Source: Muribaculaceae bacterium
Lineage (GTDB): Bacteria; Bacteroidota; Bacteroidia; Bacteroidales; Muribaculaceae
Assembly: GCA_022509165.1 (NCBI GenBank)
Contig: JAFLTT010000001.1
Coordinates: 186,001 to 250,000 of the forward strand
DNA: 64,000 nucleotides
Direction: 5' to 3'
Positions 18,264 through 27,060 of the stretch are shown here, piece by piece. Both the position numbers and the translations under genes were made by a program. The stretch's first letter is position 1; each line of letters starts with the position of its first letter. The notes beneath the pieces were generated by a model, which was not told the origin of the DNA, did not search any database, and was given only the letters and a program-made list of their open reading frames with translations.

Positions 18264-20918
18264 ATGGAGAAGAATAGAATTTATAAAGGGCTGACTGAGA
18301 GTCAGATTTATGAAAGTAGAAAGATTCATGGTATAAATATCCTAACCCCGGCTAAAAAGCAAAATCTGTTTTCAAAATTTCTTGAAAAATTTAAAGATCC
18401 ACTAATCATTATTTTACTAATCGCCGGTCTTTTTTCAATTGGTATTTCCATTTATGAAATAACAGTTTTAAAAGAAGATTTCAAAGTTTTTTTTGAACCT
18501 ATCGGCATTTTCATAGCCATTTTCCTTGCAACAGGGATGGGTTTTCTTTTTGAATTTAAAGCCGATAAAGAATTTGCATTATTAAATCAAGTTCAGGACA
18601 ATGAACCTGTGATGGTGATTAGAAATCACAATCATATACAGGTGCCCAGAAAAGATATAGTAGTAGGAGATATTGTGATTCTTTCCACCGGAGAAGAAAT
18701 ACCGGCAGACGGAGAATTGCTTGAAGCCATAAGTCTCAACGTAGATGAGTCCACTCTAACCGGTGAACCGATGGCCCATAAAACTATTCATCCGGATGAT
18801 TTTGATCCCGAGGCTACTTTCCCTTCAAATAAAGTACTGAGAGGTACAAAGATAATGGAGGGTCATGGAATAATGAGAGTTACTGCCGTGGGAGATAAAA
18901 CTGAAGCCGGAAAAGTTTATGAAGCGGTTCAGATCGACGACAGTGTCAAGACACCTCTCACAGAACAGTTGGAAGGACTCGGTGGGTTGATTTCAAAAAT
19001 CTCATATATTATTGCAGGAACGGTAATTGTGGGGAGAATCTGGATGTATTTTGTAGGTGAGCCTATTTTTGACTGGATTCCATTTATTGCCTATCTTCTT
19101 CAAAGTTTCATGATAGCAGTGACTCTTGTAGTAGTGGCGGTACCGGAGGGGTTGCCAATGGCAGTGACTTTGGCACTTGCATTTTCAATGCGAAGGATGC
19201 TCAAGACCCATAACCTGGTAAGAAAGATGCATGCCTGCGAAACTATGGGTGCCACTACTGTAATTTGTACAGACAAGACCGGCACATTGACTCAGAATAA
19301 GATGCAAGTTGCTGATGTAAAAGAATTTGCCGGTGACATGGCATTATTGGAAGAAAATATGGCCGTGAATTCAACCGCAGAACTTGATTATTCCGGAAAA
19401 ACACCGGTTGTGCTTGGTAACCCTACTGAGGGAGCATTGATTCTTTTTTTAAATGACAATGGTATCAATTATCAGATAAAGAGAGCAGAAGTAAAGAAGC
19501 TGGATGAATTACCATTCAATACCGAAAGAAAATACATGGCTTCTTTGGTGGTAAACAAAGATGGTAAGACATATCTATTTGTAAAAGGAGCTCCGGAGAT
19601 AGTTTATAATCTCAGTAAGGAAAAGCCTGGTAATGATGAGATTGATTCCATACTTCTGGAATATCAGAATCAGGGGATGAGGACTTTAGGTTTTGCATAT
19701 TTAGTGTATAATGAGAATAATACAATAGAGCAAGGGAAATTAAAAGCCTCGGATTTAATTTTCCAAGGCGTAGCGGCGATTTCAGATCCAATCAGGGCTG
19801 AAGTGCCAGCAGCGATTAAGGAGGCCTTGAATGCAGGTATAGATGTAAAAATAGTGACGGGCGATACACCGGCAACCGCTAAGGAAATCGGAAGACAAGT
19901 AGGAATCTGGAAAGATGATATAAATGGGGAAGATAATATTATAACCGGAACTGAATTTGAGAAACTTTCAGATGCAGAAATAGCAGATAGAGTGAAAGAT
20001 CTGAAGATTATAGCCCGAGCACGACCCCTTGACAAGAAAAGACTTGTGGAAAGTCTACAGGCAAAGAATGAAATTGTGGCGGTCACAGGAGATGGCACTA
20101 ATGATGCGCCGGCTTTAAAGGCTGCACATGTTGGTCTTTCAATGGGAGATGGAACCTCTGTGGCTAAAGAGGTTTCCGAAATAACCATATTGGATAATTC
20201 TTTTTCTTCTATAGGAAGGGCAGTGATGTGGGGTAGATCATTATATCAAAATATTCAGAGATTCATTCTTTTCCAGCTTACGGTCAATGTGGCTGCCTGC
20301 TTGGTAGTACTGGCAGGTGCATTTATGGGAATGGAATCACCCCTTACCGTAACACAGATGCTCTGGGTGAACCTAATTATGGATACTCTTGCTGCGATTG
20401 CCTTGTCTACTCTTCCTCCATCAAAGAAAGTAATGAAAGAGAAACCACGTAGCCGGGACGCATTTATTATTTCCCGGTCAATGTGGAAATTCATACTTGG
20501 AGTGGGAGGTCTATTTTTCTTCATTCTTATTGGTTTTGTTTATTACTTCGAACACACAAACTTGACAAGCCTTACTCAATTATGGAGTATCCCATTCGGA
20601 GAAAATATGGGTCTTTCACCTTACGAATTATCTTTGTTTTTCACCATTTTCGTATTTATGCAATTCTGGAATATGTTTAATGCCCGAGCCTTCATGACCG
20701 GACGCTCTGCATTGCATTTTAAGGATTGTGGTTGGTTTGTTTTTATAATGCTTATAATATTTGGTGGACAGATATTAATAGTGGAACTCGGAAGAGAATT
20801 CTTCAATGTGGTCCCCTTAAGATTCCTGGACTGGGTCATAATAATAGGTGTCACTTCAATAGTTTTATGGGTGGGAGAATTGATAAGATTATGTGAAAAA
20901 ATCATGAAGAAAAAATAG
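18264..20918 (+). CDS. P-type ATPase, Ca2+-translocating PMCA/SERCA-like
   Basis: P2-type cation pump of 884 residues that probably exports Ca2+ across the inner membrane. The phosphorylation site is Asp337 in [12 protein letters not shown]. The TM4 motif is [17 protein letters not shown]. The actuator motif is DESTLTGEP, and the hinge is [23 protein letters not shown]-terminal helices carry [19 protein letters not shown]. The single-Glu TM4 site with a TM6 MD pair fits the PMCA type, but Na+ or Mn2+ transport cannot be excluded. It has its own -7 box; glutathione peroxidase follows in the same direction after about 58 bases. Confidence 0.9.
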   Translation: MEKNRIYKGLTESQIYESRKIHGINILTPAKKQNLFSKFLEKFKDPLIIILLIAGLFSIGISIYEITVLKEDFKVFFEPIGIFIAIFLATGMGFLFEFKADKEFALLNQVQDNEPVMVIRNHNHIQVPRKDIVVGDIVILSTGEEIPADGELLEAISLNVDESTLTGEPMAHKTIHPDDFDPEATFPSNKVLRGTKIMEGHGIMRVTAVGDKTEAGKVYEAVQIDDSVKTPLTEQLEGLGGLISKISYIIAGTVIVGRIWMYFVGEPIFDWIPFIAYLLQSFMIAVTLVVVAVPEGLPMAVTLALAFSMRRMLKTHNLVRKMHACETMGATTVICTDKTGTLTQNKMQVADVKEFAGDMALLEENMAVNSTAELDYSGKTPVVLGNPTEGALILFLNDNGINYQIKRAEVKKLDELPFNTERKYMASLVVNKDGKTYLFVKGAPEIVYNLSKEKPGNDEIDSILLEYQNQGMRTLGFAYLVYNENNTIEQGKLKASDLIFQGVAAISDPIRAEVPAAIKEALNAGIDVKIVTGDTPATAKEIGRQVGIWKDDINGEDNIITGTEFEKLSDAEIADRVKDLKIIARARPLDKKRLVESLQAKNEIVAVTGDGTNDAPALKAAHVGLSMGDGTSVAKEVSEITILDNSFSSIGRAVMWGRSLYQNIQRFILFQLTVNVAACLVVLAGAFMGMESPLTVTQMLWVNLIMDTLAAIALSTLPPSKKVMKEKPRSRDAFIISRSMWKFILGVGGLFFFILIGFVYYFEHTNLTSLTQLWSIPFGENMGLSPYELSLFFTIFVFMQFWNMFNARAFMTGRSALHFKDCGWFVFIMLIIFGGQILIVELGREFFNVVPLRFLDWVIIIGVTSIVLWVGELIRLCEKIMKKK

Positions 20919-20976
20919 TGAACCACTTGAAAGATTGGGTGTTATATTTACAAAAGAACATAAATATAATATCACT

Positions 20977-21456
20977 ATGGAAATTTATGATTTTACTGTA
21001 AAAGACACTAAAGGTGCAGATGTAAGTCTTTCCAAATATAAAGGGGAAGTACTTCTTATAGTGAATACCGCCACCGGATGCGGTTTTACACCACAATACG
21101 AGGGTTTGGAAAAACTATATAAAAAATACCACAGTCAAGGATTTGAAGTTTTAGATTTTCCTTGCAATCAATTTATGAACCAAGCACCGGGCACGGATGA
21201 AGAAATAAGTAATTTCTGTACCTTGAAGTATGATACAACATTTCCTCGTTTCAAAAAAATTGAAGTAAATGGAGATGGAGCAGCCCCTCTTTATAAGTGG
21301 CTCAAAAAAGAAAAGGGAGGTTTCCTTGGGAGTGCCATCAAGTGGAATTTTACTAAATTTCTGGTTGACAGAAAAGGTAAAGTCGTTGCTCGTTATGCCC
21401 CTACTACTTCACCTGATAAAATTGAAAAGGATATAGTGAAATTACTTGGAAAATAG
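20977..21456 (+). CDS. Glutathione peroxidase family (thiol peroxidase)
   Basis: Peroxidase of 159 residues that reduces hydrogen peroxide and lipid hydroperoxides. The peroxidatic Cys35 lies in [19 protein letters not shown]. The supporting Gln is in [12 protein letters not shown] and the Trp in [15 protein letters not shown] second Cys in that FPCNQF segment is a common non-resolving residue. Bacterial members are mostly thioredoxin-dependent, and this genome offers thioredoxins, so glutathione need not be the donor. Start chosen at [10 protein letters not shown]; an in-frame ATG at 20935 is too close to the previous stop and the extension is not conserved in the family. Confidence 0.92.
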   Translation: MEIYDFTVKDTKGADVSLSKYKGEVLLIVNTATGCGFTPQYEGLEKLYKKYHSQGFEVLDFPCNQFMNQAPGTDEEISNFCTLKYDTTFPRFKKIEVNGDGAAPLYKWLKKEKGGFLGSAIKWNFTKFLVDRKGKVVARYAPTTSPDKIEKDIVKLLGK

Positions 21457-21464
21457 TATATTTG
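21457..21464 (+). promoter_or_regulatory. -7 box upstream of crcB
   Basis: TATATTTG overlaps the stop codon of the peroxidase gene. It fits TAnnTTTG and would start RNA near 21471, just at the first of two competing hairpins in the crcB leader. No -33 element is seen. Confidence 0.4.
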
Positions 21465-21469
21465 CACTA

Positions 21470-21514
21470 ATAAGGAAATGCTTGAAACTGATCCCTTCCT
21501 TATATGGAGGGGAT
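21470..21514 (+). promoter_or_regulatory. Two mutually exclusive hairpins in the crcB leader
   Basis: Stem 1: ATAAGGAA (21470-21477) with TTCCTTAT (21496-21503). Stem 2: ATCCCTTCC (21491-21499) with GGAGGGGAT (21506-21514), one G-U pair, followed by a T-rich stretch. They share bases 21496-21499 and so cannot both form. This is the layout of an attenuator or riboswitch, but I do not recognise the fluoride riboswitch core in it. It may equally be a simple terminator of the upstream gene. Confidence 0.4.
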
Positions 21515-21573
21515 TTCTATTTGTCAGCATTAACATTGAAAAGATAATCGTATCAAGGAGAACCATTCATTAT

Positions 21574-21948
21574 ATGTGGAAAATAATGATTTTTGCCGGT
21601 ATCGGAGGTTTTGCAGGTACATGTTGCCGTTTTCTGATAAATAAATTATGTGCGTTACTTTTCAATACACCTTTCCCTTTTGCTACTTTTATCATTAACA
21701 TTACTGGCTGTTTCCTTTTGGGTCTGTTGTCGGGATTTTTTGCTAAGCAAGGAATAGTAAGCCCGCGATTGAATGCTTTTTTGATTGTAGGTTTCTGTGG
21801 AGGTTTCACAACATTTTCCACTTTCTCTTTAGAATCACTTAATCTTGGCATAAGCGGTCTTATGTCTGTTTCAATGTTGTATATAGCTGCAAGTATTGTA
21901 TTAGGGCTTTTGGCAGTTTGGTGTGGGATGATTATTACTAATCATTAA
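21574..21948 (+). CDS. crcB: Fluoride ion channel CrcB/Fluc
   Basis: Small four-helix membrane protein, 124 residues, that lets F- leave the cell; it works as an antiparallel dimer. Family motifs are GGFAGTCCRFLI in TM1, NITGCFLLG in TM2 and GFCGGFTTFSTFSLE in TM3 with the Phe box. I chose the ATG at 21574 (MWKIMIFAG) because family members start here; an in-frame ATG at 21478 would place a 32-residue tail over the leader hairpins. The HD-domain gene follows 2 bases after the stop, so they are probably co-transcribed. Confidence 0.92.
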   Translation: MWKIMIFAGIGGFAGTCCRFLINKLCALLFNTPFPFATFIINITGCFLLGLLSGFFAKQGIVSPRLNAFLIVGFCGGFTTFSTFSLESLNLGISGLMSVSMLYIAASIVLGLLAVWCGMIITNH

Positions 21949-21950
21949 TT

Positions 21951-22520
21951 ATGATCACACCTGAAAATATTAAAGAAAATCGTGAAAGATTCCTTCAACT
22001 TCTTCGAGATACCAAACGAGAAGGAATTGAGAATGTGATAAAATTTTTAGAAGAGAACGATTTTTTTGAAATGCCGTCCTCCATTAACCGACATCACAAT
22101 TGGGAGGGTGGTTTGACGCAACATTGTTTAGGTGTTCTTGACAGATTAAATGAAACCGGGCCCGAACTTGAGATGGATAATCGAATTATAACTTCCCTTC
22201 TCCATGATGTGTGTAAAACCGGCAAAATCTATAAAGATTCAGATGGTCAGTGGAAAGAAAAGGGTGAAGAGGAATTAGAGATTCCGGGACATGGTGAAAG
22301 ATCTGTAAAGTTATTAGAAAACTTAGGTCTCCAATTAACTTCACCTGAAAAACAAGCTATCAAATGGCATATGGGAGGATGGAAAATAGGAGAGAAGGCT
22401 AAAGAAGATATAAGGGATTTTTACAGTACAAAAAGAATGGATTTATGGAGATTGCTTCATAATGCTGACAGATATGATGCAAGCCATAATGATCCGAGAA
22501 TTAAAAGAAATGAACAATAA
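21951..22520 (+). CDS. HD-domain phosphohydrolase
   Basis: Cytosolic protein of 189 residues with an HD domain. Metal-binding motifs are HHNWEGGLTQHCLGV (about 46-60), LLHDVCKTGK (about 85) and a later GHGERSVKLLE, with KWHMGG toward the end. Relatives hydrolyse nucleotides or cyclic dinucleotides; this subgroup has no assigned substrate. It begins right after crcB and overlaps the Nudix gene by 11 bases, forming a tight four-gene run crcB-HD-Nudix-rmuC. Confidence 0.85.
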   Translation: MITPENIKENRERFLQLLRDTKREGIENVIKFLEENDFFEMPSSINRHHNWEGGLTQHCLGVLDRLNETGPELEMDNRIITSLLHDVCKTGKIYKDSDGQWKEKGEEELEIPGHGERSVKLLENLGLQLTSPEKQAIKWHMGGWKIGEKAKEDIRDFYSTKRMDLWRLLHNADRYDASHNDPRIKRNEQ

Positions 22521-22986
22521 AAAGAATCAATATTGTTACCGTTATCCTCATCCGGCTGTCACTACAGATTGTGTAATTTTTGGAATCAAGGATCGACGTT
22601 TATTCGTACTTTTAATAAAAAGAGGTAGGGAACCTTATAAAAATAAGTGGGCCTTCCCGGGGGGATTTCTTAATGAGAATGAAACGGCGGAACAGGGAGC
22701 GGCAAGAGAACTTAAAGAAGAAACCGGGATTGAAGTAAATTTCTTAGACCAATTCTACACATTCACCGACCCTCAAAGGGATTCCAGAGAAAGAGTTATA
22801 TCCATAGGATTTATATCCTTAACCAGAGTAATAAAGGTAAAGGGAGGGGATGATGCAGCCAAAGCCCGGTGGTTTCTTATTGATGCCATACCTCCGTTGG
22901 CTTTCGATCATGACAAAATGTTACAATTGGGATTGAAAAGATTACAAAGAAAATTAAAGGAAATAAAAAGAGGGAGGACTGAATAA
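22510..22986 (+). CDS. Nudix hydrolase
   Basis: Protein of 158 residues with a full Nudix box. It runs from GGFLNENETAEQGAARELKE to ETGIEV and contains the REL and EE catalytic residues. The N-terminal part (YRYPHPAVTTDCVIFG) resembles the ADP-ribose pyrophosphatase/NrtR-like group, but there is no C-terminal DNA-binding domain, so a hydrolase rather than a regulator is likely. I chose the ATG at 22510, where homologs begin. It overlaps the HD gene by 11 bases and its stop overlaps the rmuC start by one base. Confidence 0.88.
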   Translation: MNNKKNQYCYRYPHPAVTTDCVIFGIKDRRLFVLLIKRGREPYKNKWAFPGGFLNENETAEQGAARELKEETGIEVNFLDQFYTFTDPQRDSRERVISIGFISLTRVIKVKGGDDAAKARWFLIDAIPPLAFDHDKMLQLGLKRLQRKLKEIKRGRTE

Positions 22987-24374
22987 TGATTGCAGTTTAT
23001 ATAGTTATTGGTTTTATAGGTGGAGTATTGACAGGTATCTTAATTTTAAAAGGGCTTGTCAATAAAAATCAACCCTCAATAATTCAACTTTCCCAGGAGA
23101 AACAAAGGCTTGAAGATAGTTTAGCACAGTCCCAAATCTCTGTTCAAAATTTAATGGTAGAACAAACAAGATTACAAACTCAGATGGAAATTAAAGAGGC
23201 ATCTGTAATAGAAATGAAAGAAAATTTCCGGAAAGAGAAGGAGGAACTGGAAAACAGAAGAAAGGAATCAGAATTAGCCGCAGAAAATCTCAGGAAAGAA
23301 AATGATAAGACTTGGGCTTTACGATTAGAAAAATTAAAAGAGGAACTACTTAATTTAAATGCCCGAGAGAACGAAGAGAGACAAAGGAAACTCCAGGATA
23401 GTAATAGAGAACAAATAGGAGAGATCCTAAAGCCTATAAAAGAACAATTCGAAACTTTTAGAAAAAGTGTAGAAGAAACTAAGACGTCTAACGAAACTGC
23501 CAAAAATGAACTGAAAATGTCGTTTGAAGCGACTATGAAACTTTTTGAGCAACAGCAAAATCAAGTTGTGGAAAGTCTTAAACGAGAAACCGCTAAGATT
23601 GGTAATGACGCTAATAACCTTACTAATGCATTAAAAAGAGATTCAAAGAAACAAGGTAATTGGGGAGAAATGATACTTGAATCTTTATTAGACAGCAGTG
23701 GCCTCGAAAAAGACAGACATTACTTTATTCAAGAAACTGTAAAGGATGAAGATGGTAAATTTCTTAGACCTGATGTTATCGTGAAATTCCCGGAGGGAAA
23801 AGCCGTGATTATTGATTCAAAGGTTTCTCTCACAGCTTACACCGAGTCTTTTGAAACAGAAGATAAAGAATTAAAGAAGGCCAGATTAAAGGATCATGCT
23901 AAAAGTGTGAAAAAACATGTGGATGAGCTTTCTTCAAAAAAATATGATGATGTCGTAAGTGACACAATTGGGTTTGTATTAATGTTTATACCCAATGATC
24001 AATGCTATCTCGCTGCCCTTGAGGAAGAACCGGATCTCTCCAGGTATGCGTATGAGAAGCATATTGTGATAATCTCACCCTCTAATCTAATGATGGCATT
24101 ACAGCTGGCATATAATCTATGGCAGCAGGATGTGAGGAATAAAAACATCGACAATATTGTAAAGACAGCCAATGACCTTTATGATAAAGTAGCGGTCTTT
24201 TCTGAAACTATGCAAAATCTCGAAAATTCCATATACCAACTTAGCACGACTTTCCAAAAGGCTAAGACCCAGATGTATGAAGGAAAAGGTAATATTCTTA
24301 GAAGAATGGAAAAATTAAAAGAACTTGGCCTCAACCCTAAAAAACAGATAAAGGGAGTTGGTGATCAATTATAA
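22986..24374 (+). CDS. rmuC: DNA recombination protein RmuC
   Basis: Protein of 462 residues with an N-terminal membrane helix (about 3-23), a long coiled coil (about 35-170) and the conserved RmuC nuclease-like domain. The domain contains GNWGEMILESLLDSSGL, RPDVIVKFPEGKAVIIDSKVSL and FIPNDQCYLAALEEEP. RmuC limits inversion and recombination at inverted repeats and has recently been linked to defence against plasmids in some bacteria. That is known of the family, not shown here. It may be relevant that an inverted-repeat element (24383-24518) follows directly. Confidence 0.93.
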   Translation: MIAVYIVIGFIGGVLTGILILKGLVNKNQPSIIQLSQEKQRLEDSLAQSQISVQNLMVEQTRLQTQMEIKEASVIEMKENFRKEKEELENRRKESELAAENLRKENDKTWALRLEKLKEELLNLNARENEERQRKLQDSNREQIGEILKPIKEQFETFRKSVEETKTSNETAKNELKMSFEATMKLFEQQQNQVVESLKRETAKIGNDANNLTNALKRDSKKQGNWGEMILESLLDSSGLEKDRHYFIQETVKDEDGKFLRPDVIVKFPEGKAVIIDSKVSLTAYTESFETEDKELKKARLKDHAKSVKKHVDELSSKKYDDVVSDTIGFVLMFIPNDQCYLAALEEEPDLSRYAYEKHIVIISPSNLMMALQLAYNLWQQDVRNKNIDNIVKTANDLYDKVAVFSETMQNLENSIYQLSTTFQKAKTQMYEGKGNILRRMEKLKELGLNPKKQIKGVGDQL

Positions 24375-24382
24375 CTTTATAT

Positions 24383-24518
24383 GATTATCCCCAATAATAT
24401 TCCAAACGACATATGTAGGAACGCACGGCTCGTGCGTCCGCTGAAAATCAATTAATTATCCTTCTATTATTTCGGACGCACGAGCCGTGCGTCCTTATGT
24501 TTGAGGGCAATTTATTTA
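24383..24518 (-). repeat. Dispersed palindromic repeat, copy 1 (reverse orientation)
   Basis: About 136 bases with two arms, each a self-complementary hairpin: a core of the form ACGCACG-GCT-CGTGCGT and, 46 bases on, its complement with AGC loop. The two arms are also complementary to one another, so a long cruciform is possible. Outer ends include GATTATCC and the conserved words TGTCGTTTGG and AATTGCCCTCAA. Other copies lie at 35010, 48624 and 49767 in the opposite orientation. No ORF inside, so it depends on another enzyme if mobile (MITE- or REP-like). Confidence 0.85.
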
Positions 24519-24525
24519 GACGTTT

Positions 24526-25743
24526 TTATGCAAATTCTAATGTCTGAGGTTTCTCTTCAGAATTTTTATTGCCGAAAAATCTGTCAATGATTAAAGCAAT
24601 TGCACCATCACCGGTTACATTGCATGCAGTTCCGAAACTATCCATGGCTATATAAAGTGCAATCATTAGAGCACAATTACTATCTGAGAAACCCAAAATA
24701 GATGTGAGCAAACCTAAGGCTGCCATTATCGATCCTCCCGGTACTCCCGGAGCGGCTACTAAAGCTACTCCCATCATGACTATGAAATAAGCAAAGGTCC
24801 CAAAGTCATAAGTCATACCCTCCATGACCATCAAGGCCAAAGCACATGATACTATCTTTAAAGCACTTCCCGAAAGATTGATTGTGGCGCACAGAGGCAC
24901 GGTAAATCCTGCAATATCTTCATTCACGCCCATTTTTATTGTCTGCTTTAAAGTGACAGGGATTGTGGCAGCTGAAGAAGAGGTGCCTAGGGCAGTAAAA
25001 TATGCCGGCAGCATCTTCCAGATCAATTTTAGGGGATTCTTAACTTTACGTGAAAATAAGGCTCCAATGGTATAAAGTATAATAAGCCATGCCAAGTGAA
25101 GCACAAATATAACCAGTATAACTTTATAGAAAGTGGAAAGAATAACATTCGCTTCCCCGGTGAATGACATCTTTAAAAACATACCAAAAATGTATAGAGG
25201 AAGAAGGGGTACTATAATTTTGGATATAATCCAGGAGATAATTTCCTTAAATTCTATAGCTATTTTTTTAAGCATCCCCTGGGAGGAAGACACTTGTGTA
25301 ATACCTATACCTAAAATAAATGATAACACAAGAGCCGACATAATATCGATAACAGGAGATATATTGATAGTAAAATACGGATTCAAAGAAGACTTGTCAT
25401 CACTCAGACCGGAATCAGGAACATAATCTATAAATTGGGTGAAGAATGTATCTCCCACAAAATAACTCAAGAAACCTGCTCCCAGAGTGACTCCATAGGC
25501 TAACAATACAGTGACAAGAAGCATTTTCCCCGCTCCTTTGCCAAGATCCGAAATAGCCGGGGTGACGAACCCTATAATAATCAAAGGGATACAGAATCCC
25601 AAGAAATTGCTAAAAATTGAATTAAATGTTATAAAGGACCTTGCAATACCTTCATTAACAAAGTTCCCACATAAAACTCCGGAAAGTATAGCCAGAATTA
25701 TTAATACTAAAAGATTAGGTTTCTTAGAGATTATATTTTTCAA
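24526..25743 (-). CDS. Dicarboxylate/amino acid:cation symporter (DAACS family)
   Basis: Glutamate-transporter-fold protein of 405 residues. The serine-rich hairpin 1 is TALGTSSSAATIPVTL, the TM7 motif is VPLCATINLSGSAL, hairpin 2 is AAPGVPGGSIM, and TM8 carries DSFGTACNVTGDGAIALIID. The NMDGT motif of glutamate carriers is ATINLSG here, nearer to the serine/threonine and neutral-amino-acid carriers (SstT type). So Na+-coupled uptake of serine, threonine or a related substrate is a fair guess. It is monocistronic and convergent with rmuC across the repeat. Confidence 0.88.
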   Translation of the reverse strand: MKNIISKKPNLLVLIILAILSGVLCGNFVNEGIARSFITFNSIFSNFLGFCIPLIIIGFVTPAISDLGKGAGKMLLVTVLLAYGVTLGAGFLSYFVGDTFFTQFIDYVPDSGLSDDKSSLNPYFTINISPVIDIMSALVLSFILGIGITQVSSSQGMLKKIAIEFKEIISWIISKIIVPLLPLYIFGMFLKMSFTGEANVILSTFYKVILVIFVLHLAWLIILYTIGALFSRKVKNPLKLIWKMLPAYFTALGTSSSAATIPVTLKQTIKMGVNEDIAGFTVPLCATINLSGSALKIVSCALALMVMEGMTYDFGTFAYFIVMMGVALVAAPGVPGGSIMAALGLLTSILGFSDSNCALMIALYIAMDSFGTACNVTGDGAIALIIDRFFGNKNSEEKPQTLEFA

Positions 25744-26006
25744 GTTCTTCAGAGAGTTTTTTCAGTGATACAATTCTTATATAAAGAACGTACATTCCAT
25801 GTTTAGTATTATTTCAATAATAAGGTAGAGTTCTTAAAAATTCTAACTGTTAGATTTTTGAGTGAAAATTGCAGAATAAGAATTCTTATTTTATCTTCGT
25901 TTATAAAAGATGTCATAGGGAGGATTTGAGTAAATGATGAATCTTTTCCAAGAAGGTAACACCTAAAATGGGATCTGGTATACATGATATAATCATTTAA
26001 TGTAAT

Positions 26007-26459
26007 ATGAGACTTGTAATTCAAAGAGTAACTGATGCTGAAGTTAAGGTAAATGGAGCAGTTGTCAGTAAAATAAATAAGGGTTTACTCATACTTGTAG
26101 GAGTTGAGACAGGTGATGAAGTTAAGGATGTGGAATGGCTGGTGTCTAAGACTGCTTCCATGAGGATCTTCCCAGATGAAAAAGATGTTATGAATCTTTC
26201 CGTGATGGATGTAGCCGGAGACATCCTGGCGGTAAGTCAGTTCACCCTCACAGCATCAACAAGAAAGGGTAACCGTCCCAGTTACATAAGAGCCGCAACA
26301 CCCGATGTGGCTATCCCACTTTATAATTTGTTTTGTGATAGGTTAGGAGAGGTTACCGGCAAGGAAGTGAAAAAAGGCATTTTCGGTGCTGATATGAAAG
26401 TTTCTCTTACAAATGATGGCCCTATCACCATTATAATTGATTCAAGATTAAAAGAATAA
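26007..26459 (+). CDS. dtd: D-aminoacyl-tRNA deacylase
   Basis: Homodimeric editing enzyme of 150 residues that removes D-amino acids (and glycine from tRNA-Ala). The two signature motifs are SQFTL (about 76-80) and the cross-subunit NDGPIT (about 138-143) that carries the Gly-cisPro equivalent. Full family length; the start MRLVIQRV is the conserved N-terminus. The gene stands alone with 263 bases upstream, in which I see a 16-bp palindrome (25875-25890) but no consensus promoter. Confidence 0.95.
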   Translation: MRLVIQRVTDAEVKVNGAVVSKINKGLLILVGVETGDEVKDVEWLVSKTASMRIFPDEKDVMNLSVMDVAGDILAVSQFTLTASTRKGNRPSYIRAATPDVAIPLYNLFCDRLGEVTGKEVKKGIFGADMKVSLTNDGPITIIIDSRLKE

Positions 26460-26629
26460 ATTCCGTAAAGAGAAATTAAAATTCAAACTTGAGTCTTTTC
26501 CATATTGTCTCTATCGTCTTTAGTGTTTAGAACTTTAGAAAAAGAAGAACCAAGCCGGTAAGAAAAGTGTTTTAATTATAAAAAGGAAGGAATAATTCCT
26601 TTAATACTTAATTGCATAACAAAATTAAT

Positions 26630-26881
26630 ATGGAAACTTTTGATACAGTTAGGAGAGAAGATCAGGTAAAAGTGAAAATATTCGGTCCCGATGGTTCTCT
26701 TCTTTATGAAGGTGAAGGCTCAGGTTATCACACTCTCGAGAATGCTATAGAAGAAATGTTGTCGAGGGCAAATATATCTATTAGTCCGGAAGACTGTGTA
26801 TTTGAAGTGGCTAATGAAACCACCGGAGTGGATCATAAATATCGGTTTAATGCCCACGGACACCTAAAATTGATTATCTAA
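26630..26881 (+). CDS. Conserved small protein of unknown function
   Basis: Acidic protein of 83 residues, no signal peptide, no membrane segment, one Cys. It contains VKVKIFGPDGSLLYEGEGSG and ends HKYRFNAHGHLKLII. I recognise no domain. Coding is likely, as codon use resembles its neighbours, the ATG is well placed, and a strong terminator follows only 12 bases after the stop. An in-frame TTG at 26612 would add six residues. Confidence 0.65.
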   Translation: METFDTVRREDQVKVKIFGPDGSLLYEGEGSGYHTLENAIEEMLSRANISISPEDCVFEVANETTGVDHKYRFNAHGHLKLII

Positions 26882-26893
26882 ACAATAACTATG

Positions 26894-26924
26894 AGGCTCT
26901 TCGAACAGGAGCCTTTATTTTTAT
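26894..26924 (+). terminator. Rho-independent terminator
   Basis: AGGCTC at 26894-26899 pairs with GAGCCT at 26909-26914, followed by TTATTTTTAT. It isolates the small gene from the oxalate locus. Confidence 0.75.
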
Positions 26925-27060
26925 AACTTTTTGAAAGGGAAGTGACTGAAAAATTCATTTTACGACAACTAAAAACACCTCTTTGTTGTTGTAAATATGT
27001 AATTTATATAGAAAAAACATACTTGACAAAATAAAAACTAAAATATTAAAACAAACAATT

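Noticed and set aside
21465..21573. Fluoride riboswitch before crcB
   Set aside because: I could not place the conserved aptamer core (GGnGATG ... TGATGnCnnCTAC). Only competing hairpins are visible, so I list it as an unknown leader.
25875..25890. 16-bp palindrome AATAAGAATTCTTATT upstream of dtd as an operator
   Set aside because: It is perfect but very AT-rich, distant (117 bases) from the ATG, and has no promoter beside it. Chance is likely without conservation data.
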